Below are positions 53,009-64,000 of a stretch of DNA of 64,000 nt, one piece after another (within the stretch, counting starts at the first letter, position 1; each line of letters opens with the position of its first letter). The DNA is taken from assembly GCA_024516155.1 (NCBI GenBank), contig JAJJXM010000054.1, forward strand, positions 186,001 to 250,000. Direction: 5' to 3'. The DNA comes from Pyronema omphalodes (taxonomy: Eukaryota; Ascomycota; Pezizomycetes; Pezizales; Pyronemataceae). The notes under the pieces were generated by a model that was given only the letters and a program-made list of their open reading frames with translations, was not told where the DNA came from and did not search any database. The position numbers were made by a program, and so were the translations under genes.

Positions 53009-55627
53009 ACCATCAACGGAAGTGAACATATGCTGCGTGGGTTACATAAGCCCCCGATCCAACCCACCCCGGAGCCAATTCATCTTCCGTCTCCTTCACA
53101 CTGCTATGCCTATATATTCGTATCAATAATCAATAATCAATAAGGCCTAAGAAGGTCTCCAGAGTCCGGAAAATTTCAATCGGAGCAGAGGAGATACAGA
53201 GGCGGCGGAATATCTCCGATTCCTCCGATTCCTCCGATTTCCTTCTTCTATGTATGTATGTGTATGTATTTATGTATGTATCTGTATAGTGGACATCCTT
53301 ACCTCCCTACTCCAAGCGAGGTACTCGAAGCACTGGAAGCACTAGAACTACTAGAAGCATAACGACGTGACTGGCCACTGGCTGCTGGCCGCTATAAACC
53401 TACGTTAGCGTCGACATCGGGTTGACTGCTCGCTGCTCGGTATGAACGGATCGGTATGTATGCATCGGAGGCATTGAGGGATTTGACGGCTCCGGCTCGC
53501 TCGGTATGTAGTGATATTTCGGGGGAGGGAGATTTTGATGGGGAATTTTAGGGAGATTTAGAGGAGATTTTGAGGGGGTTTTGAGGGGATGGAAGGAAGG
53601 AAGGAAGGAAGATGCATGGCTGTATGGCTGTATGGCTGCAGTGCACGAGACACCACGATACAGCACGATACAGCACGAGACAGCTCGGATATGCTCAGGT
53701 ACCAGAGACATGGGATAGATATACACAAGATAAGCGAGAGCCCGACTATATACATAGCATACATAGCATACATAGCATACATAGCATACATAACCAGCCA
53801 CTGTCTAGGCAAGTACCAAGTCTGTGCAACATATTTATATACAAAGCGACGAACCAGAGGTGCTATGTACATACATATACGCCATACAAAGGTATCATAT
53901 CTTTGAAACCACCAGTACATGAATAGAGGTCACTTTTTTTTCGTTGGGAGACTTGGGGGTTGGGAGTTGGGAGTTGGGACCGGGACTGGGGCTTGACTGG
54001 GCTTGACTGGGCTTCCTAAGTAAAGTTATGGTGTGGATCTATAAGGCATATGTAACTTGAACCTCTGGTTGGTGCATATTTATCTACATCTACAGTATAT
54101 CTACAGGAAAATGAATCACGTCATCATATATCATCACTTAAGGTTTCAAGCGGACGCCCGGTGGTGGTGGTTGGGTTGATTTTTATTGGTATTAAACACG
54201 ATATGTTGAATCGTTTGTATGTATTTTTCTGCTGATGGTCGCTGAATGGGAGAATACTGTGTTGTAAAGTTTTCTGCTGTTATTGGAGTTGTCGGGTATT
54301 GTATATATACTGTATACTGTTGGCTGTGGGTTGCTGTTACCGCTAATGCCGACACGTTATGGAATAAGAAGGCTGAAACCCGGAACCTTGGAACCTTGAA
54401 CTCTGAACTTGAAATAATCCCAATACGGTAAGTTTCCGTAAGTGAAATTTCGATAGACTCCGATTACGGGTACCTACACAACTGGTTTCTTTATTTTATG
54501 GTGGGGTTGTGGGTTGGTTGCTTAAGTAATGTATATAGCTGATATTGTATAACCCCTAACCCGAACTGATGGTAAAAATAAAGATAAAGATAAAGATCTA
54601 GACACAACGGATATATACCTGGCCGGTATTTACACGGTCTATATTCAAAGCCCTATGATGGTATATAAGCCGTAGACAGCACCTGGGCACTTGAGTAGAA
54701 GTATACAGGCCTATATTCCAACCCCAGATCTAGCTGTATACCCAAGACGTATATCCACCAAGAATACCAAAGAAAATACCTGCCATCACGAGCCTTAATT
54801 GCAATTCCGATAACATGACATAATATCTGATAATATCTAACATCCAACCTCTTATACATCATAAGTATAAGGATCCCTGATGAAGTTCTGTTCTGTTGGG
54901 ATGCGCACTGGTAGATATGTCCACAGTCCACCATAGCTGGGTGAATTATTGAAGCGGCGCCCCCAGCAGGGGGATGAAGTCAGAAGGCTGGGTTATTTTT
55001 GGAGGCGGAATATGTACGGACCACGGTGTGGTTTTCTTTTGGTTTGGTTTGATTTGAAATTCTTTAGCGTTCTCGCCAGATTGAATTTGGGTGGTATAAT
55101 TATATAGGTTCTTTATATGTAGCGCTTTATATACGGATCCTGAATTGGGAAGCGATGTAGAGTTGATGACTTATGTAGTCATGATTGATGGTGGGTATGT
55201 TTTTCGATTACCTAGGAGATGTGAACGGAACAGTTGATGAATTGTCATTCGACACTATTGGATGTTTTTTTGAGCTACAATATGAATTGATCAGAATGAA
55301 ATGAGTTTATTTTATACATACATATGATATCTTGGATTGGCGTTTTTGAAGATGATGAGATATTATTCAGATACTTTTAGATATGCATATACATACCATT
55401 TCAATCACTCGAATAGTTATACACTTTTCATATGTATGTATGTACTTCACCAGTTTCGCAGTTTTGTAGTTTCGCAAAACAATTAGACACGCCCCACCCG
55501 GACAACGCGCCGGATCTACACCATGACATCACCAAACTAGCTCCCTTTCTTTCACGCGTTCATTTCCAGCTCCCAATTCCCCCTCCTCCATCAACTCAAG
55601 ATCCCTCAAATCAAACCAAACACCACC
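53009..55627. other. Gene-free DNA with microsatellites upstream of the UPF0303 gene
   Basis: (TTCCTCCGA)n at about 53217-53240, TATG-rich repeats at 53245-53285, (CATAGCATA)n at about 53752-53794, and other short tandem units. ORFs across the 53752 repeat are repeat-driven. The last 90 bases before 55628 are C/T-rich and lead into ACCACCATGG, a usual fungal promoter/5' leader pattern. Confidence 0.5.
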
Positions 55628-56213
55628 ATGGCCACTCCCGTGAGTTTCCTTTCCTTACCGGCTTCATCAGCTTCCTGGGCTTCATCAACTACTTCATCCC
55701 CCCCCCCCCCCCCCCCCAAGATAAACCCCACTAACCCCCCACCAGGCACTCATAACCCTCCCCCACTTCACCACCACCGACGCCTGGTCTCTGGGCACCC
55801 ACATCCGTTCCCTAGTCCAAACCAACTTCCCGGAGCGGGGAGTTTCCATCCGGATCGTAACCTCCTGTAAACAAATCCTCTTCTCGACGATAACCTCCCC
55901 TGGATCATCTCCGGATGCCGAGACCTGGCTCAACAGGAAAATAAACACAGTTCTCCGATACGGGGTATCTTCCTGGGCGGTTGGGGAATCTATGAGAGCC
56001 GCGGGTTTGCCGGGGAAGAAATTAAGTGAGAAAGTTCCGGGGTGTGATGATGCGGAGTTTGCGGTTCATGGGGGTGCCGTGCCGGTCGTCGTGGATGGCG
56101 TTTATGGGGTTGTTGCGGTTGTGGCGGTCTCGGGGTTGAAGCAGGAGGAGGATCATCAGTTGGCGCTGGAGGGGCTGAGGTGGTTGAAGGAACAGGCGGG
56201 GGGGGAGTGTTGA
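55628..56213 (+). CDS. UPF0303 / haem-degrading-domain (DUF336-like) protein, two exons
   Basis: Exon 1 is 55628-55639 (four codons, MATP), exon 2 is 55746-56213. The 106-bp intron has donor GTGAGT, branch site CTAAC (55731-55735) and acceptor CCAG; it contains a 20-base C run. The product is 159 residues. It resembles the yeast YBR137W/UPF0303 group related to the GlcG/HbpS haem-degrading fold: an N-terminal helix region, FERG-like segment, mid-protein WLNRKINTVLRYGVSSW, then the conserved glycine-rich HGGAVPVVVDG and GVVAVVAVSGLKQEEDHQLA with a C-terminal helix. The family is cytoplasmic and of uncertain role. The splice model is my inference but gives one clean frame. Confidence 0.78.
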
Positions 56214-56875
56214 GATGTGTCGGTGTGTCGGAAGAGGGTGGGGGGGGGGGGGATACCATCGGGGACGAGCTATGAGGGGTTGTATATCGAAAACGTGAAT
56301 AATCTATAGATTCCAAAAAAATTACCTATTCCTCCAGAACAAATCTCAATCACGTAACAATCCAATCCCAAATCCCAGAGCGTGATGACCATATGCAGCC
56401 AAGCTTAAAGCTTAGCTTAGCTAGCTTAGCTCAAGCTCCACCCCCTCCTTTCCACTTCTTGCCTCCCGCATCTTTCATCTCTCTTCTTTCTCCATTTCGG
56501 TCTTCATCTTCATCGTTATCTTACAATTTCACTTCCATCTTCTCTTTGCCCTTCCGTACCTCATGCCTCATGCCCCCACTTTGTCGCGCAAGCACTAACC
56601 ACCCAATCCAATCCAGTTTCCAGTCCCCTCCCTTCGTTCTCAGAGACCACCTCTCCACATAACCTAACCTTAGCCAGAGCACACTGGTGCATGTATACCA
56701 TCGTCCTCTCATCGCTACACGCTAAATATCAGCATTACATATCAACTTCTTCGCCACCACCACCACCACCACCACTGCTATACATCGATTTTTGAGTACA
56801 GATAAGTTAACAGCGAAAGAAAGGGAGACGGGATTTGAGAATGGAATTGTTAGAGGAAGGGTGGAGATATAGTAA
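56214..56875. other. Intergenic, UPF0303 gene to tRNA
   Basis: Contains a G run near 56240, the AGCTTAGCTTAGCTAGCTTAGCT repeat near 56400, a C/T-rich tract, and (CAC)n near 56755-56776. No supported gene. Confidence 0.5.
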
Positions 56876-56948
56876 GCCTCGCTAGCTCAATCGGTAGAGC
56901 GTGAGACTCTTAATCTCAAGGTTGCGGGTTCGACCCCCGCGTGGGGCT
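56876..56948 (+). tRNA. tK(CUU): tRNA-Lys (CUU anticodon)
   Basis: A 73-nt cloverleaf: acceptor GCCTCGC/GTGGGGC (two G-T pairs), D arm GCTC/GAGC, anticodon stem TGAGA/TCTCA with loop CTCTTAA (anticodon CTT at 56909-56911), variable AGGTT, T arm GCGGG/CCCGC with TTCGACC loop. No intron. Internal A and B boxes are intact. T-rich sequence just downstream could end Pol III transcription. Confidence 0.95.
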
Positions 56949-59900
56949 TATATTTTACTTTTTGACTACTTTTTGTGATGACACGACAATATGATGTTAT
57001 GATTTTTCTCAATAAGCACGTCGTCTTTTGAGAAATGTTGTCAAAATATGAGGAATGGAAAATTCGGGATTTTATAATACTGGTTGATTTTTCTTACTTG
57101 GCGGTGTTGCGGTTTGGCTTAGTATCTACAAAACATAAATGGAATAGGATATGTAGGGGGAAAAGGGAACCGAGGATTATGAAGAAAATTTTGAAGGAAA
57201 GGGAAAGGGTGAGGGAAGTAGTAGAAAATACACAGTTCCCTGGGATATAGCTTTGACATAACAGTGATGCCGGATAGAGAGAGATGAATCATAGCGCTTC
57301 TATATACATACCCTCTTTGTTATTTGTATTACATATCTTTATCCATATCCTCGTTACTCCTTTTACCAGCTGGTTATGTTCATACTCGAAATAACAAGCC
57401 ATGGGCAAGAAAAATCTTCCACCGATAGGCTTCAAGAATTCAGAAATAATCCTATCCTCGCAATACATTCAGGGCTCAAGTCAAGCCAGGAAACTGTTAT
57501 GGGGGAGACTATACGGATCCACTTTTCGGTGGTAGTGGTAATAGGGTGGTTTTGCCGCATAAGCGCGAGGCTTTGCTGTGTAATCGAGAGTATGTCAGTG
57601 GTCGCTGCTCCGAGTCTATCGGGGCCCGGGGGATAGGGTACTATTCGGTCCGGTATATATAATTACATCTTCATCCATGCGTAAAACCTTTATGTGATGC
57701 CATCGTGCTTTCCTACTAGACAACAGCCAATATCATCCCCATCGAAACTGCGGAAAATTGCAGGAGCTTCATGTCCATAGATCGATGTAACTCCCCAGAA
57801 AACAAGCAACTCAAGAACACCCACAGTAACTCAAGCAATCCGATATTCAAGACAAGAGAGTCTATCGCTTCTCCAGAGTCCATTCATTCTAGCTGCAGTG
57901 GCCCGGGCGGGGACGGCTACAATCATAACATATCACTCGGTGATATACAGCACAAGATGTTTTCTTGGCTACAATTACAATTCTGATTATAGCTTCAATT
58001 GATCAATCGATGCGTAAAATGGCTATATACTCTTAAAGTTTGTGATGGGTTGGTAGCTGTGAAGATTAGGGTAAAGATATGGTTTTGTAGGATTACATCG
58101 GTCAACCTCCGGAAACCTCCAGGGCTCTTGGCTTATCTTTGTACTACATAGGCTGTCTTCTTGACCCGCATATATGTGATGGTGTTTTGTGCAGATGTAG
58201 CTGACTAGGTTTATTGGTGATATCAGAAATGGTAATATGTGGAAGAGACGTTGGTTGAGGGAATTGGCTACGTCTTTCGAGACTGCGGTAGCTGGTGATA
58301 GGTCTTGGGGCTGTGAAAGAAGGGGAGGGAGAGACGGGTGGTAGGAGGGATGGAGGAAGGAGAAGTGTGGGAGAAAAGGGAGGGGAGAGGGGGGAAAAAG
58401 AGAAAAGAGAAAAGAGGAAAGACTGGACGAGAAGGTAGGGAGGCAGGACGGGAAAGACGGCAAAGGACTGTGAAGGGCAGGGCGACGATGAGAAAATAAT
58501 GAGGCGAGAGAGTGGAGGACGGAGAGAGGGCAACGGAGCGCATAATTTACTGATAGGAATAAAAATCGGGAAAATGTTGTCCGCGGCATCTGTTTGGTAT
58601 CATGTATGACAAGGGCGTCTCGGCTGATTTCTGACACTGTCACCTACTGAAGACGGGGAAGGCAATCGTGACCTCGAGGATGATATCGTTCGATGGTCAG
58701 GGGGCTTGTAATGGTGTCAAACATTATAGCTCTGTTACCTGTACGCAATGAAATGAGGAATCAGATGGGTCATCTTTTTAGCGATCTGCCTAAAAGGCCA
58801 TGTAGTAAACAATATGTCACATAGTTGATATTTATTACAAAATCACAATTAGAACACTAGTTACTTCCAATGATTCAATGCTCCATTATTCTCATTCCCC
58901 TCAATATACCCCTTCCAATATGTTTCTATGCTTCCTCTAATTTTCTCTGCTGAATTAAAGGATATGGACAGATCCCCCTTGAATCAGCTTCAGCCAGGCA
59001 AGTAACGTGCATGGATACTACCAGGTGGTATTTAATCCTCGTGGAGGATACTGAAATATGACCAATAGTTTTGTTGTGAGTCTGATTCCACCCCCAAAAA
59101 GTGTTGACTGCTATCAACATACTCAACGCTCGAGGTTATTAGCACGAATATTTCCCGAACAATCAGTTATACAGCTCCTGCTTGATGCTGAAGGCCTCGT
59201 GATGACGACTGATCAAGGACCTCGGGACACATCCGTATGAGCCGGTAACCAGACACAGCTATTACATGCCGAAAAGCCGTGCTTGCGAGCAATAAAAGAC
59301 TTCTGGATATGTCTATCTGTATGAACAGACCCCCGACCACGACGACCACGGGCAGTGCTGGCTGGGTAATTTGGATACCAGCTTATCGTTACTAAAGATA
59401 AGCTCCTGAACATAAAACGGCTGTTTTTCCATTTCGAGACAGCTTATGTTTAGAGGTACAGGAATCCGTTTCCGCCTTTTCCTTCTTCTCCATTCTCCAT
59501 GTCGACATGCGGTTGTCCCACATGCTACCATCTTGAGAGGAGTGGGAGATACCAGGTGGTATTTTGATGAAGCGGGCGCAGAGGTTATCCGTAGTGATCC
59601 CAGGGAACGGAAGAAGACTTCCTGCTTGAATTCCTCATGGTGGCTACTGATAAAGGACTTCTGGATGTGTCTGTAAGAACAGATCACAGAATGCCGGTGG
59701 CACTTGCTAGGTAGCATCGAGAACAAGTCATCCATACGCCAACGTTCAAGTAGACATGTGGTTGACCCGCATTTGGCCACCCTCGAGCATGTCGATGGAC
59801 CGAAGAAGTAGTATTCGGTTGTAACACTGATGGAAACTGGAATATGTAGCCTGTTGAGCACATAATTAACAAGGGTTATCCCTTTGTCAGTGAATGATGG

Positions 59901-62299
59901 ATTATACCTTTCAGTGAGGGCGTAGCGTCATGAGTTGGCAAAGTTGCCTTATTGCTTTCATTGGTCGTGCCCAACCGCAGCCTTCAACTTGGCGGCTTGT
60001 CTCTCCCCCTCATCGGGCTTCTTTCTCATTTTGAGGAAGCCAGGCGGACGAAGGATTATCCCACACGCGACCTCCTCCGACTCTAGTGGGCGTAACGCAG
60101 AGAGAACGATGGCAGAGGTTGTCGTAGCGTAAGAACAAAGGTTGAAAGTGAGTGGCGCCCTATTGTAATCAGCGTTTTGATACTTCAGGAAAAGAAGAAG
60201 GAAACTAAGAAGACTTACGGCATGCTGTACCAAGTGGTATCTCCACAACCAACCTGTAGAGAGAGTTCTAGAGGGTGGCCGTCCATCTTTGGTTCGTGTG
60301 TGCCGTCGACCTCATCAGGTAAGTTCCCTTCGCTGTTGTCGAGCTCCTGGAGTCGTACCGACGTAATCGGAAAGGCATATTGTTATCCCCGGTACGGCAA
60401 GAAAGCTGAAATCTCTTTCGAGTCTGTTATCCCAGGTTGAGTCGCAATTGATTTCCCAGTGATATTTACCGATTGAGGATGACTCAGTCGCCTTCATTAA
60501 GGTTTTCTGGGGTGAGTTGTGAATGGTGCGTTGTTCATAGTGAGTTATTCATAGTGAGTCGTTGTCTGTGAAGAAGAAGAAAGTTGCGGGACATACGCGT
60601 TGTCTTTATTCACCAGCTGACCCTGCTCGCGTTTTTCCAGCAGCGGAGTAGAGTAGAAGGGGGGTCACGCGATCTGTGGACAGCAGGGGTTGAGTAATGA
60701 CGTATAGGCTTGGGCCGCTTGATCCCCGCTTCATAGCAACACAAAGTTGCAAACGACAAAAATACTACCTTATTACATGAGAATCACTATGGAACTACGG
60801 TATGTACTTCAATGGAAATTCTTGAAATACAAGTCAGCTTGATGTATGTTCTCACAGGATTCAGACGAGGATTTCGCTTGTGTTGGCCAGTCTTAGCAGC
60901 GCGGTTGGTCCGAGGTTACGGCGTGTAGAAAGGCGCAAATGACGGCTGTTCTGCGTTTTCTTCTCTTTTATTTTTTTTTTTTTTATTTTTGGTTACGAAG
61001 GTTGGTTGAACCGTTGGAGGGCTCATATCCCGGCTCTTCGGGGAGAGTAAGGCGGCAGACCGGCGAACGTTTTGCCGCCTCCTCTGATCCAATGCAGTAC
61101 GTGGCATGTATCTACATTACATGGAATTTTTCTTTCCATATCTTACCTCTCTTGCTGCTCTCGATTCTCATAGAAATTCTGAAGATTATTTTCACCGGAA
61201 GGCTTATTACGAATTCGCGCCTCGTCAATGCTTGGTTGTTCTGCTCGCAAAATGATAGTGATACCCGATGCTGGAAGTCGTGTGATGCGGTATTAGCCTC
61301 GAGTTAAAAGAGATGTAGTGCAAATAAAAGCAAATCACAAGTGTAGCTGCCTCTCCAGTACTGTCCACTCTATACCCGCTCACAGCACCTATGCTTTCTT
61401 TATGCTGAATTTAAAGTCTTGAGTATCCGCTCGAGAATCGTATATTGGCTAAATTTTCAGAATTGTTTAAATTCATTACGGTGCTTGATCAACCCTAATA
61501 CCCTAACCTGAAATCCATCAACCCATACCCTGTCGATTAGTGACATCCTATGAGTTAACCCGTTCCCCGACCCCAAATCTTAGAACCATCAAGTAAATCA
61601 TCATCAACAAAACTCACTGTAATATTAAAACCCCACTTTTCCTCACCCCCCCCCCCCCCCCCCCCCCCTTCTCTCCCTTCCTCTCCACTGAACACCACAT
61701 TCATATTCTCAAACACCTAAAACATAGGGGTCTGCCGTATGCTGTATCAGATGGTATATATAGATTAGCCGACCAAAGCGCCTGAATAAAGATTTTCCCA
61801 ACTTTCGTTAGTGTAGTCCAATGACCTATCGGCAAATGGTATGCCACCTCCTTCCGTAAATACAATGGTGGTCTTTTGCTGTACCGTTGCTCTGTGAAAG
61901 GTGGAATATTATTCTCAGTACCGGAGGATACCGGCAACTTGAATTGCATTTGAGCATTTCAACGTTTCTGGTCCGTTAAGCCCCGAGCGTGCATTGTCAG
62001 ACTGAATGCTTATGACGTGGTTGATGTTTGTCATAAGTAAAATGGGACTCGGGGCTACTTTGGGCGATGTAACTTTTGAACTTCCTAATAGTGGCAGTTT
62101 GCTATACCCGTTATTCTCATTATCCTAATCCCCTAACACACCACTTCACGCTGACGATATTCTAACAGCTTCGCCAATCTTCCTCTGCTTAAAACGGCAG
62201 GCGGATAAACCCTTTCGTCAAACGCAGAGTAAATTTCCAGCATGCGGTCGAAGTAGCTCCGATACGGACATGGCACACGATTGTGACTTCTCAAAGTAG
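56949..62299. other. Long stretch without supported genes
   Basis: Short ORFs only, none with a recognisable domain. Includes a purine-rich tract (58312-58475), loosely similar phrases such as TACCAGGTGGTAT (59006, 59552) and GACTTCTGGAT..TGTCT (59299, 59661) that may be degenerate old repeats, a T run near 60968-60984, and a 23-base C run (61646-61668). Confidence 0.45.
58312..58475 (+). repeat. Polypurine (GA-rich) tract
   Basis: About 160 bases almost entirely A and G on the plus strand (for example GGGAGGGGAGAGGGGGGAAA). It generates a long Ser/Pro/Phe-rich open frame on the minus strand that is unlikely to be a gene. Confidence 0.6.
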
Positions 62300-63431
62300 C
62301 TTCTCCTGAGCCATCAACCGCGCACAACGCAGCACAATGCACTATATCTAGTCTGCGCCGCCGCCGCCAAATACCCAACTTACTATTTCCTCCACGACGC
62401 AGTCTCTCACGGACCAGTTCTCATCTCTTCCAAGAACAACTTTTCAAGACTACCTTCAGAACCAGGGTCTCCGTTTGGAAACATACCCCTCGTCACTGAT
62501 CAGCGACTACGTCCCACATCTGAGCCACTCGAGAACATCGCCATCAACGATATTATTTTCTTTCGCCTTTTTGGCGACACCAACAAGCTCTCCTCAGCCA
62601 CAGAGAATAATATGCTCAAAATCATCATCAGGACTGGTGCTTCCTGTGTCCGCGACATAACACTAGCTCTGCCGCTCTCCGCCTCTGTCGCCGATTTTTT
62701 GATTTGATTTGATTTTCTTGAACGTTCCCAACCTGAAGGTTATGACGTATGCCACAGTCTAATTACATTTCGAGGCTCCAGCTGTTACCTTGGAGTCTCG
62801 CTGGGATTCGCCCCAGAGCGTACTTCATTTCTTGGGCCTGTTGCCACCTCTCTTCCTCCTGCTGGTTTTCATTCTCGTCGTTACATTTTGGAGCCCTGTT
62901 TGCTCTTTTCCCACCCGGCACTCTCAACTCGACACTCTGACTCCGTTATTCGTACCCTGTCTCTGCTCTCTTCTGCTCTCTTATGCTCTCCTCTGCTCTC
63001 CTATGCTCTCCTTGCCTCTGTCGCCGACCTTTATTGCGCCCTCCACAGTTGGCTTGAAATTGACATCACCTGGGTAAACTACGACGAGGACCTTGCGCCC
63101 ATTCTTACAACAACTTCCACCGGCCAGCCACTGTACCCAACCTCGGAGTCGCTCATCTCCTACGCTCACGAGACACATGTTCCCCTACACCTTACAACTC
63201 ACCGGGCAGAAGAAGGTTTCCGTTCGCAGCTAGGTGCTGCAGTTGGTCTTATGGGTCCGCAGATGAGACTTCAACAACTCTCTACCCCCCCATGGACCTG
63301 TCGATAGCCCCAGACAACACATTAGGGATACCCGCATGGCTACTGCCAGCCTACTGAATGACGAGCCAGACACGGAGAAGGAAAAGGAACAGGCTCCTCA
63401 GGATGGCGAAGATATGGAAGATGAAATTTGA
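62300..63431 (+). pseudogene. Unknown gene disrupted by a SINE-like insertion
   Basis: With 62695-63027 taken out (insert plus one target copy), one frame runs from after the TAG at 62297 to 63307. It includes AKYPTYYFLHDAVSHGPV, SPFGNIPLVTDQRLR and, after the insert, LYCALHSWLEIDITWVNYD and EEGFRSQLGAAVGLMGPQ. A seven-C run (near 63284-63291) then breaks the frame; with one C fewer it would continue through an acidic tail (NDEPDTEKEKEQ, GEDMEDEI) to a TGA at 63431. No start Met is identified, so an upstream exon may exist. I do not recognise the family. Confidence 0.45.
62695..63013 (-). mobile_element. SINE-like insertion, copy 1
   Basis: A 319-bp insert flanked by the 14-bp direct repeat GCCTCTGTCGCCGA (62681-62694, 63014-63027). 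On the minus strand it ends in a CAAAT/A-rich tail next to the left repeat, the signature of a short non-LTR insertion. Its length plus one duplicate is a multiple of three. No clear Pol III A/B boxes are seen. The start is GA/CT-rich. Confidence 0.62.
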
Positions 63432-63455
63432 GGACATGTACTTATGTAATCATGT

Positions 63456-63769
63456 AGGAGAGAAGAGGAGAGGAGAGGAGAGGAAAGCAGAGGCAGGTTA
63501 CGAATGACGGGGTGAGAGTGTCAAGTTGAGAGTGCCGAGTGGGAAAAGAGCAAACAGGGCTCCAAAATGTAACGACGAGAATGAAAACCAGCAGGAAGAA
63601 GAGAGGTGGTAACAAGCCCAAGAAATGAAGTACGCTCTGGGGCGGATCCCAGCGAGACTCTAAGGTAACAGCTGGAGCCTCGAAATGTATTTAGACTGTA
63701 GCATACGTCATAACCTTAAGGTTTGGGACGTTCAGGAGAATCAAATCAAATTAAATCAAAAAATAAAAA
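63456..63769 (+). mobile_element. SINE-like insertion, copy 2 (inverted relative to copy 1)
   Basis: The reverse complement of 62695-63013 with moderate divergence: shared blocks include GGCTCCAAAATGTAACGACG, GAAATGAAGTACGCTCTGGG and AACAGCTGGAGCCTCGAAAT. Begins in a (GAGGA)n run and ends in a CAAATCAAATTAAATCAAA-type tail. Target duplication not clear. Confidence 0.55.
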
Positions 63770-64000
63770 CTCATATGACTACTGTTATGAAACGCTTTTA
63801 TACCTGTACTTTGATTTGTTGTGGGGAAGTTTTTTGTACTGAATATTACATTGTGTATTTTTTGTACCTGTAGACTTTTGTTCGCTTTCCTCATACAAAA
63901 TTGAGTACCATTCGCGTAAAGCACTTACTATATCGCATAATGTGGCAATTTCTTGCAGGAAACCATTCCCTTTTATTTTTCCAATGGTCACAATCGTTCC
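63770..64000. other. Window end, no feature seen
   Basis: AT-rich sequence after SINE-like copy 2; short ORFs only, without recognisable motifs. Confidence 0.5.

Noticed and set aside
53558..53920. Overlapping ORFs with MYAMYAMYA or HSIHSIHS repeats
   Set aside because: Produced by the 9-bp CATAGCATA tandem repeat read in several frames.
58023..58643. 206-codon minus-strand ORF
   Set aside because: Driven by the complement of the purine tract; low complexity and no recognisable domain.
59313..60248. Minus-strand ORFs of 182 and 96 codons
   Set aside because: No domain, odd composition and no clear start or promoter; possible degenerate repeat.
58900..61800. A tandem array built on the phrase TACCAGGTGGTAT
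   Set aside because: Similarity is limited to short phrases at irregular spacing; not enough to define a repeat by eye.
62695..63769. A single foldback DNA transposon made of both inverted arms
   Set aside because: The left arm alone is flanked by a 14-bp duplication and has its own tail, so two independent SINE-like insertions fit better.

Overview
The window looks like nuclear DNA of a filamentous ascomycete. Evidence: a short fungal-type intron (GTGAGT donor, CTAAC branch site), an intron-less tRNA-Lys(CUU), chromodomain-bearing Ty3/Gypsy elements of the Tf1/sushi kind, and a Tad-clade LINE. A transposon-rich Pezizomycete-like genome is plausible, but the sequence alone does not fix the species.

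Region 1 (1-47044) is almost entirely nested retrotransposons, resolved here from LTR ends and target-site duplications (TSDs). Three Ty3/Gypsy chromovirus families are present in two copies each; I call them A, B and C. A1 (1-17903, minus, left end outside the window) is split in its LTR by B1 (3023-17060, plus, TSD ATAAT). B1 is split in its pol gene by a Tad-like LINE (7471-14101, minus, 12-bp TSD). C1 (17917-33176, plus) is split at the start of pol by A2 (20090-28989, minus, TSD TCCTG). B2 (33288-47039, plus, TSD GTGTG) is split in its 3' LTR by C2 (40531-46883, plus, TSD CTAAA). So B sits in A, A sits in C, and C sits in B. LTR-pair differences counted by eye agree with this order. A2 has identical 1360-bp LTRs and intact gag and pol; every other copy carries only one or two lesions.

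All three families share a replication design. Two bases after the 5' LTR lies a 9-12 nt sequence complementary to a stretch inside the LTR, downstream of the TATA box, as in Tf1-type self-priming. Gag and Pol are joined by a -1 frame change. In B and C this is a textbook slippery heptamer (GGGAAAA or GGGAAAT), a 5-nt spacer and a stem-loop. B and C also carry a small conserved ORF directly upstream of gag and in frame with it, closed by TAA 3-9 nt before the gag ATG. I do not recognise this small protein.

Only slivers of the original locus survive inside the nest (17904-17916, 33177-33287). Joined to 47045 onward they form an open reading frame that the insertions broke.

Region 2 (47045-64000) is host DNA: AT-richer, gene-poor and full of microsatellites. 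Supported items are a probable small secreted or membrane-anchored His/Gln-rich protein (49701-50066, minus), a MITE-like element with 53-bp perfect terminal inverted repeats (52668-53008), a two-exon UPF0303/haem-degrading-domain gene (55628-56213), tRNA-Lys (56876-56948), and a broken gene (62300-63431) interrupted by a SINE-like insertion, with a second SINE-like copy in inverted orientation just downstream.
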